Assembly (NCBI GenBank): GCA_002479215.1
Contig: DLME01000026.1
Location: 1 to 9,339, forward strand
Origin: Syntrophaceae bacterium UBA7544
Lineage (GTDB): Bacteria; Desulfobacterota; Syntrophia; Syntrophales; Smithellaceae
Length of the DNA stretch: 9,339 nt
Direction of reading: 5' to 3'
In this document: positions 5,378 to 9,339 of the stretch, one piece after another
Layout: every line of letters starts with the position of its first letter
How positions within the stretch are numbered: the first letter of the stretch is position 1
Program-made: the position numbers and the translations under genes
The notes under the pieces: generated by a model
What the model was told of the DNA's origin: nothing
The model's database searches: none
What the model saw: only the letters and a program-made list of their open reading frames with translations

Positions 5378-6235
5378 CTATACGGCACACGCTGAATGGC
5401 GGCCGGGGAGTAATTCCATTTTGTATTTGCGTCTGGGTAATGTTTTAGTATCCAGCTTATCTTTGATTTTCTTTAGCGGCATAACTTCTATACCTAAGCT
5501 GAGCGTCTTTTCCAAAAGCTCTCGAAACTGATTTTGAAATATGCCCCCTTCTACTTCCGCATGAACCGGTAAGACATGCGTTCCGCCATCCTTAATCAAA
5601 TTGGCAATAATTGATACGCCTTTTTGTGCGTCAATCTCCTCAAAGCACGGCAAGTCGGAGGGTATCTCCAGAGTTTCTGCTATTTCATGGATAAACGGAG
5701 TTTTGGCCCGTGTACAGCTTATATAGTTAAATTTGTATTCTTTAATTATTTTCAGCACCCGATCATCAATAACCCATGAGGGCGCCCCAAAGGCTGTTGG
5801 TTTCTTTCCCGTTAATTTTTCAAAACCGGCAATGCCTTTGCTGAACCACCCACGAATCCAGTTTTCGGATTTATCCGGCAGTTCATCCTGCCAGCGGCGG
5901 TGATCCCAGGCGTGAAATTGAACTTCGTGACCGGCGGCAATTATATCATTCACAATTTCCGGAAAGGAAAGCGCGATCATTGGTGCCGGAAGCAAAGTGC
6001 CGTATAGCGCTGTTTTCCAGCCATAGAGAGCCACCGCGTTTGTCCGCATCATTTTCTTTAAAAAAAGCGGATTTTTGATTAACTGCAATGCCGCCCGGCC
6101 GGAATTATCCGGCCCAATACTTAGAAAAAATGTGCCTTTTAGATTGAATTCTCTTAAAGCCTGTAAAAGACAGGGCACGCCATTTTTCATGCCCCAGTAG
6201 GTATCCACATCGATTTTTAATCCGAGCATTGCCAT
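5378..6235 (-). CDS. arnD: ArnD: undecaprenyl-P-Ara4FN deformylase
   Basis: Polysaccharide-deacetylase-fold enzyme that removes the formyl group from 4-deoxy-4-formamido-L-arabinose linked to undecaprenyl phosphate, leaving L-Ara4N for transfer to lipid A. The 285-residue protein aligns along its length with E. coli ArnD (about 296 aa), from LGLKIDVDTYWG through GPDN, ALYGW, HEVQFHAWDH and HAEVEG. Metal/catalytic residues are visible: D9 and D11 in the first motif, H108 and H112 in HAWDH, and H225 in VHAEVEG. It is the last gene of the arn cluster. Its ATG lies one base after the decarboxylase stop without a clear Shine-Dalgarno, so translation is probably coupled; the second ATG, two codons in, is an equally possible start. 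No good terminator is seen after its TAG stop. Confidence 0.92.
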   Translation of the reverse strand: MAMLGLKIDVDTYWGMKNGVPCLLQALREFNLKGTFFLSIGPDNSGRAALQLIKNPLFLKKMMRTNAVALYGWKTALYGTLLPAPMIALSFPEIVNDIIAAGHEVQFHAWDHRRWQDELPDKSENWIRGWFSKGIAGFEKLTGKKPTAFGAPSWVIDDRVLKIIKEYKFNYISCTRAKTPFIHEIAETLEIPSDLPCFEEIDAQKGVSIIANLIKDGGTHVLPVHAEVEGGIFQNQFRELLEKTLSLGIEVMPLKKIKDKLDTKTLPRRKYKMELLPGRHSACAV

Positions 6236-6236
6236 T

Positions 6237-7274
6237 TTATTTAATGCCAGCGTCTTTGTTTTCTTTCAAAAACGAATTAAGAGTTAGACGCAGTGATTCT
6301 TCCAAACCTATTTTCGGCTCCCAATTTAAAAGTTTTCTCGCCTTCTCGATGCTGGGTTTGCGTGTATAAATGTCCTGATAACCTTTGCCGTAATAGGTAT
6401 CTGCGGAAACATCAATTATATCAGAATAGCTCTTGTCACTCTTATGATCAGGATGTTCCGTAAATAGTTTTTTTAATATATTGGCTAGTTCTCTAACCGA
6501 ACATTCGTTTGCGGGATTGCCGATGTTGATAATCTCGTTTTTACAAACATCATTTTTATTTTCTAAAATTTTCATAAGCGCACTAATTCCATCATCAACG
6601 TACGTAAAACAGCGTTTTTGTTTTCCGCCGTCAACAAGATTAATCGGGCGTTTCATAAACAACTCCGCGATAAATTGCGTGACGACGCGTGAACTGCCTT
6701 CCTTTGCCGCGTAGAGTGAATCAAGCCGCGGGCCAATCCAGTTGAAAGGCCGAAACAGTGTAAATTCCAAATGTCCTCTTGTTCCGTAACCGTAAATCAC
6801 ACGATCCAGAAGTTGCTTACAGCAGGAATAAATCCAGCGTTCCTTATTGATGGGGCCTACAACCAAAAAGCTTTCATCTTCTTTGAATTCCGGATCGGTG
6901 CAGGCGCCATATACTTCCGAGGTCGAAGGGAAAACAACCCGCTTATGATATTTAACGCATTGTTTAATGATATTGACGTTCATCTCAAAATCAAGGTTGT
7001 AAACGGCGATGGGATCTTCCACATAAAGTTTGGGAGTGGCAATTGCCACAAGGGGTATCACGACATCGCATTTTTTGATTTGGTATTCAATCCACTCCCG
7101 ATTGATGGCAATATCGCCTTCCAAAAAATTAAAACGCGGATTATTCAGATTCTTGCCGAGGCGGTCTATGCCTAAGTCCATGCCGTAAACTATCCAATCT
7201 TTTTTTTCGGTGAGGATTTTATTAATCAGATGATGTCCGATAAATCCATTTACGCCCAGTATCAATATTTTCAT
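6237..7274 (-). CDS. arnA: UDP-glucuronate decarboxylase (stand-alone ArnA C-terminal half)
   Basis: NAD-dependent short-chain dehydrogenase/reductase-fold enzyme that oxidises and decarboxylates UDP-glucuronate to UDP-4-keto-pentose, the first committed step of L-Ara4N synthesis. The 345-residue product matches the C-terminal half of E. coli ArnA. It has the Rossmann motif GVNGFIG (7-13), PSTSEVYG with S119/E120 (E. coli S433/E434), the Y149-x3-K153 pair in IYSCCKQ, FRPFNWIGPR, DGGKQKRCFT, and YYGKGYQDIYTRKPS with R305 (equivalent of R619). In E. coli this domain is fused behind a formyltransferase. Here it is a separate gene whose ATG overlaps the upstream formyltransferase stop by four bases (ATGA), so the split is a natural gene boundary and not a frameshift. 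The two proteins may still associate. Confidence 0.92.
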   Translation of the reverse strand: MKILILGVNGFIGHHLINKILTEKKDWIVYGMDLGIDRLGKNLNNPRFNFLEGDIAINREWIEYQIKKCDVVIPLVAIATPKLYVEDPIAVYNLDFEMNVNIIKQCVKYHKRVVFPSTSEVYGACTDPEFKEDESFLVVGPINKERWIYSCCKQLLDRVIYGYGTRGHLEFTLFRPFNWIGPRLDSLYAAKEGSSRVVTQFIAELFMKRPINLVDGGKQKRCFTYVDDGISALMKILENKNDVCKNEIINIGNPANECSVRELANILKKLFTEHPDHKSDKSYSDIIDVSADTYYGKGYQDIYTRKPSIEKARKLLNWEPKIGLEESLRLTLNSFLKENKDAGIK

Positions 7275-8191
7275 TTTAACTTTGTCACCTTCCCTTTTTG
7301 GAAATATTCGGAAATTTGTGAACCTTTCATGCGCCTTTCCTGAACTTCTATGCCAATAAGTTTTATAGCATCTTTACCGGTATACACGCGAATATTTTCT
7401 GTGCTGATTTCCACCTCTCCCGGAACTTTGACTATGTTTGCTTTTACCGGCTCGGCCCACCAGATAATTAATTTTTCGCCATTTTCCAAAAAAGTGAAAG
7501 CCCCCGGGTACGGTTCGGTGACACCCCGAATCAAGTTGTAAATATCTTGCGCTGATTTATTCCATTCAATACGTCCGTCTTCCGGACGCCTTCCTCCGTA
7601 ATAACTCCCCGCTTTCAAATCCTGCTTTTGCCGGTGAATTTGACCTTTATTTATCAAAGGCAATAATTCATCCAGAAGCTCTTTAGCAGACAGACAGAGC
7701 TTATCATACAAAGTTCTCGCCGTATCCGTAAAGCTGATTTCGACTTCTTTTTGGCCGACGATATCACCGGCATCGGGCTTATCAATCATGTAATGAAGCG
7801 TAACGCCGGTGCGCTTTTCTCCATTAATCAAAACCCAGTTTACCGGACAGCGTCCCCGATAGGCCGGTAAAAGCGACCCGTGCAAGTTAAACGCGCCCAG
7901 CGCAGGAATATCAAGTATCTCGCGGCAGATCATTTTTCGATAATAAAAGGAAAATATAATATCGGGCTTGAGGCTGGTAATTTTTTTAATCCATTGCGGT
8001 TCATTTATTTCTTCGATAGTGTAAACGGTAATATCTTTCTTTTCAGCCCAACCCTTAACCGAACCGAACCAGCAATTCTCATCAGGGTCGTCTTCATGTG
8101 TAAACACAGCGGCAATATCAAAACCGTGTTTAGCGAGAGCTTCTAAACCGGCAATGCCCATATTGTGATACGCAAAAACAGCCGCTTTCAA
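7271..8191 (-). CDS. arnA: UDP-Ara4N formyltransferase (stand-alone ArnA N-terminal half)
   Basis: Transfers a formyl group from N10-formyltetrahydrofolate to the 4-amino group of UDP-L-Ara4N. The 306-residue protein matches the N-terminal half of E. coli ArnA and keeps its catalytic triad at identical numbers: N102 and H104 in FNLHGSLLP, and D140 in KPDAGD. SFYYR (81-85), YRGRCPVNWV and the C-terminal GRRPEDGRIEW region are also typical. The start is TTG at 8189-8191, one base after the arnC stop; the alignment with E. coli ArnA (MKxxVFAYH) supports this residue as the first. An AGAAGGGA sequence about 12 nt upstream is a rather distant ribosome site, so coupling to arnC is likely. Free formyltransferase and decarboxylase genes replace the usual fused arnA. 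Confidence 0.92.
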   Translation of the reverse strand: MKAAVFAYHNMGIAGLEALAKHGFDIAAVFTHEDDPDENCWFGSVKGWAEKKDITVYTIEEINEPQWIKKITSLKPDIIFSFYYRKMICREILDIPALGAFNLHGSLLPAYRGRCPVNWVLINGEKRTGVTLHYMIDKPDAGDIVGQKEVEISFTDTARTLYDKLCLSAKELLDELLPLINKGQIHRQKQDLKAGSYYGGRRPEDGRIEWNKSAQDIYNLIRGVTEPYPGAFTFLENGEKLIIWWAEPVKANIVKVPGEVEISTENIRVYTGKDAIKLIGIEVQERRMKGSQISEYFQKGKVTKLK

Positions 8192-8192
8192 C

Positions 8193-9143
8193 TTATCGTT
8201 TATTCCCTTCTGTGCTGTAAATATTTTCGATCACATATTCCGGCCGCTTGCGTACCTCCCGGTAAATTCTACCGATGTATTCACCGATAACGCCTAAAGC
8301 AAAAAATTGCAGACCGACAAATATAAACAAGACGGCAAATAAAGTAAATATTCCTTCCGCCGCCCAGCGCGCGCCATAAACCAATCTCGCTACCGCTAGA
8401 AAAATACCGAAACAAACGCCCAGCAGTGACATCAATATACCGCCATACATAATAAGCCTTATCGGTAAATTCGAAAAAGCCGCCACCAGATCAAATTGCA
8501 GATTAATCAGTTTTCTTAAAGGGTAACTTGATTTGCCGCCAAGTCGCTCATCATGAGCCACTTCTATTTCCGTTACGCGCTTGGAGAAGAGCGTCGCCAA
8601 AGCTGGAATAAATGTGGAGTGCTCATGGCATTGGATCATCCTTTCGACCACACTGCGCCTGTAGGCCCGCAGCATGCATCCCCAATCCCGCAGGCTGACG
8701 CCTGTAATCTTTCGCGCTACCATGTTAATAATTTTTGAGGGAATAATTCGCCAAAAGGAATCTTTGCGTCCCCTTCTGATCGTACCGACAACATCATAAT
8801 TGCCCTCTTCCATCACTTTCACTAAATTAGGTATCTCTTCAGGAGGATTCTGCAAATCCGCATCCATGGTAATGACAATTTCGGCGCTGGATACGGAAAA
8901 TCCCGCTAAGATAGCCGCATGCTGTCCGTAATTTCGCGCCAGTTCCACTATCTTCACCGATGGTTTTTGAGAAAATTCTTTCAGAATTTCGAGCGAATTA
9001 TCGCTGCTTCCGTCATCAATAAATATTATCTCGTAGCTTTTTCCCAAACTCTGCATCACCGCGATAAGCCTCTGCATCAAAGTCGGCAGATTTTCTTTTT
9101 CATTGTAAACGGGAATGACGACAGCTATTTTAGCATTACTCAT
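8193..9143 (-). CDS. arnC: ArnC: undecaprenyl-phosphate Ara4FN transferase
   Basis: Family 2 glycosyltransferase of the inner membrane that moves 4-deoxy-4-formamido-L-arabinose from UDP to undecaprenyl phosphate. The 316-residue protein has an N-terminal catalytic GT-A domain (VIPVYNE at 9-15, IDDGSSDNS with D43/D44, MDADLQNP with D94/D96, and GVSLRDWGCMLRAYRR at 148-163). Two C-terminal membrane helices follow at about 231-255 and 266-290. The length is close to E. coli ArnC (about 322 aa). Dolichol-phosphate-mannose-type transferases share this plan, but the arn context settles the call. The ATG overlaps the arnB stop (8-nt overlap ATGAGTAA) and is preceded by AAGGAG 10 nt upstream. Confidence 0.92.
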   Translation of the reverse strand: MSNAKIAVVIPVYNEKENLPTLMQRLIAVMQSLGKSYEIIFIDDGSSDNSLEILKEFSQKPSVKIVELARNYGQHAAILAGFSVSSAEIVITMDADLQNPPEEIPNLVKVMEEGNYDVVGTIRRGRKDSFWRIIPSKIINMVARKITGVSLRDWGCMLRAYRRSVVERMIQCHEHSTFIPALATLFSKRVTEIEVAHDERLGGKSSYPLRKLINLQFDLVAAFSNLPIRLIMYGGILMSLLGVCFGIFLAVARLVYGARWAAEGIFTLFAVLFIFVGLQFFALGVIGEYIGRIYREVRKRPEYVIENIYSTEGNKR

Positions 9144-9339
9144 TATTCACTATCTCCTTTATGGCTGTACAAACATATTGAACATCTTCTTGTCTCATAT
9201 CCGGAAATAAGGGCAAAGATATGATCTTATCTGCCGCTCTTTGTGTTTCCGAAAGCATGCCGATACTTGCCGCATATCTTTCCTTTACATAGCTTAAAGT
9301 ATGGGCTGGAGGGAAATGCAATCCATATCCGATATTATA
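9136..9339 (-). CDS. arnB: ArnB C-terminus (partial, cut by the window edge)
   Basis: The reading frame stays open to the right edge of the window, so only the last 67 residues of a longer gene are present. They match the C-terminal part of UDP-4-amino-4-deoxy-L-arabinose--oxoglutarate aminotransferase, a pyridoxal-phosphate DegT/DnrJ/EryC1-family enzyme. The matching stretches are YGLHFPPAHTLSYVKERY and ISLPLFPDM, the latter being the conserved end motif of ArnB. The enzyme transaminates the 4-keto sugar made by the decarboxylase to UDP-L-Ara4N. The active-site lysine lies outside the window. It is the first arn gene visible, so the operon promoter should lie beyond 9339. A related sugar aminotransferase is the only alternative, and gene order argues against it. 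Confidence 0.88.
   Translation of the reverse strand, partial: YNIGYGLHFPPAHTLSYVKERYAASIGMLSETQRAADKIISLPLFPDMRQEDVQYVCTAIKEIVNNE
9154..9159 (-). promoter_or_regulatory. Ribosome binding site for arnC inside arnB
   Basis: AAGGAG on the minus strand ends 10 nt before the arnC ATG at 9141-9143, within the final codons of arnB. It is the clearest ribosome site in the arn cluster and confirms the overlapping start. Confidence 0.65.

Noticed and set aside
1..9339. CRISPR arrays, tRNA or rRNA genes, insertion sequences
   Set aside because: I found no regularly spaced repeats, no tRNA- or rRNA-like sequence and no transposase-like protein on either strand.

Overview
The window reads as chromosomal DNA of a Gram-negative bacterium. 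It carries most of an arn operon, which modifies lipid A with 4-amino-4-deoxy-L-arabinose (L-Ara4N), plus a lipobox lipoprotein and periplasmic peptidoglycan enzymes. The M23 peptidase with an N-terminal membrane anchor, the small Cys-rich protein and the moderate G+C (about 40-50% in most genes) remind me of Desulfobacterota/Syntrophales-type genomes. That placement is an impression and cannot be proved from the sequence alone.

Layout, left to right. (1) 34-60: a minus-strand intrinsic terminator. (2) 197-1153, minus: a membrane-anchored M23 endopeptidase with a near-consensus sigma-70-type promoter at 1293-1321. (3) 1154-1481: a divergent intergenic region with inverted repeats. (4) 1482-4236, plus: three tightly coupled genes, namely an L,D-transpeptidase lipoprotein, a secreted VanX/DdpX-type D-Ala-D-Ala dipeptidase, and an SDF/DAACS-family symporter whose binding site lacks the arginine expected for acidic substrates. 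(5) 4291-4824, plus: an isolated, very AT-rich (about 29% G+C) gene with a HEPN-type R-x4-H motif. (6) 4825-5070: no gene, but competing hairpins and a promoter-like element. (7) 5071-5358, plus: a small protein with nine cysteines, possibly made from a leaderless mRNA. (8) 5378-9339, minus: arnB (partial)-arnC-arnA formyltransferase-arnA decarboxylase-arnD, with ArnA split into two genes.

How the genes could work together. The arn genes form a continuous biosynthetic line. UDP-glucuronate is oxidatively decarboxylated (ArnA DH part), transaminated (ArnB), N-formylated (ArnA FT part), transferred to undecaprenyl phosphate (ArnC) and deformylated (ArnD). The transferase arnT and flippase arnE/F are not seen in the window.

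The plus-strand trio suggests a periplasmic D-alanine release-and-recovery module. The L,D-transpeptidase would release terminal D-Ala, the dipeptidase would split D-Ala-D-Ala, and the symporter would import a small neutral amino acid. This is the most interesting hypothesis in the window, and it is inferred from gene coupling and binding-site residues only.
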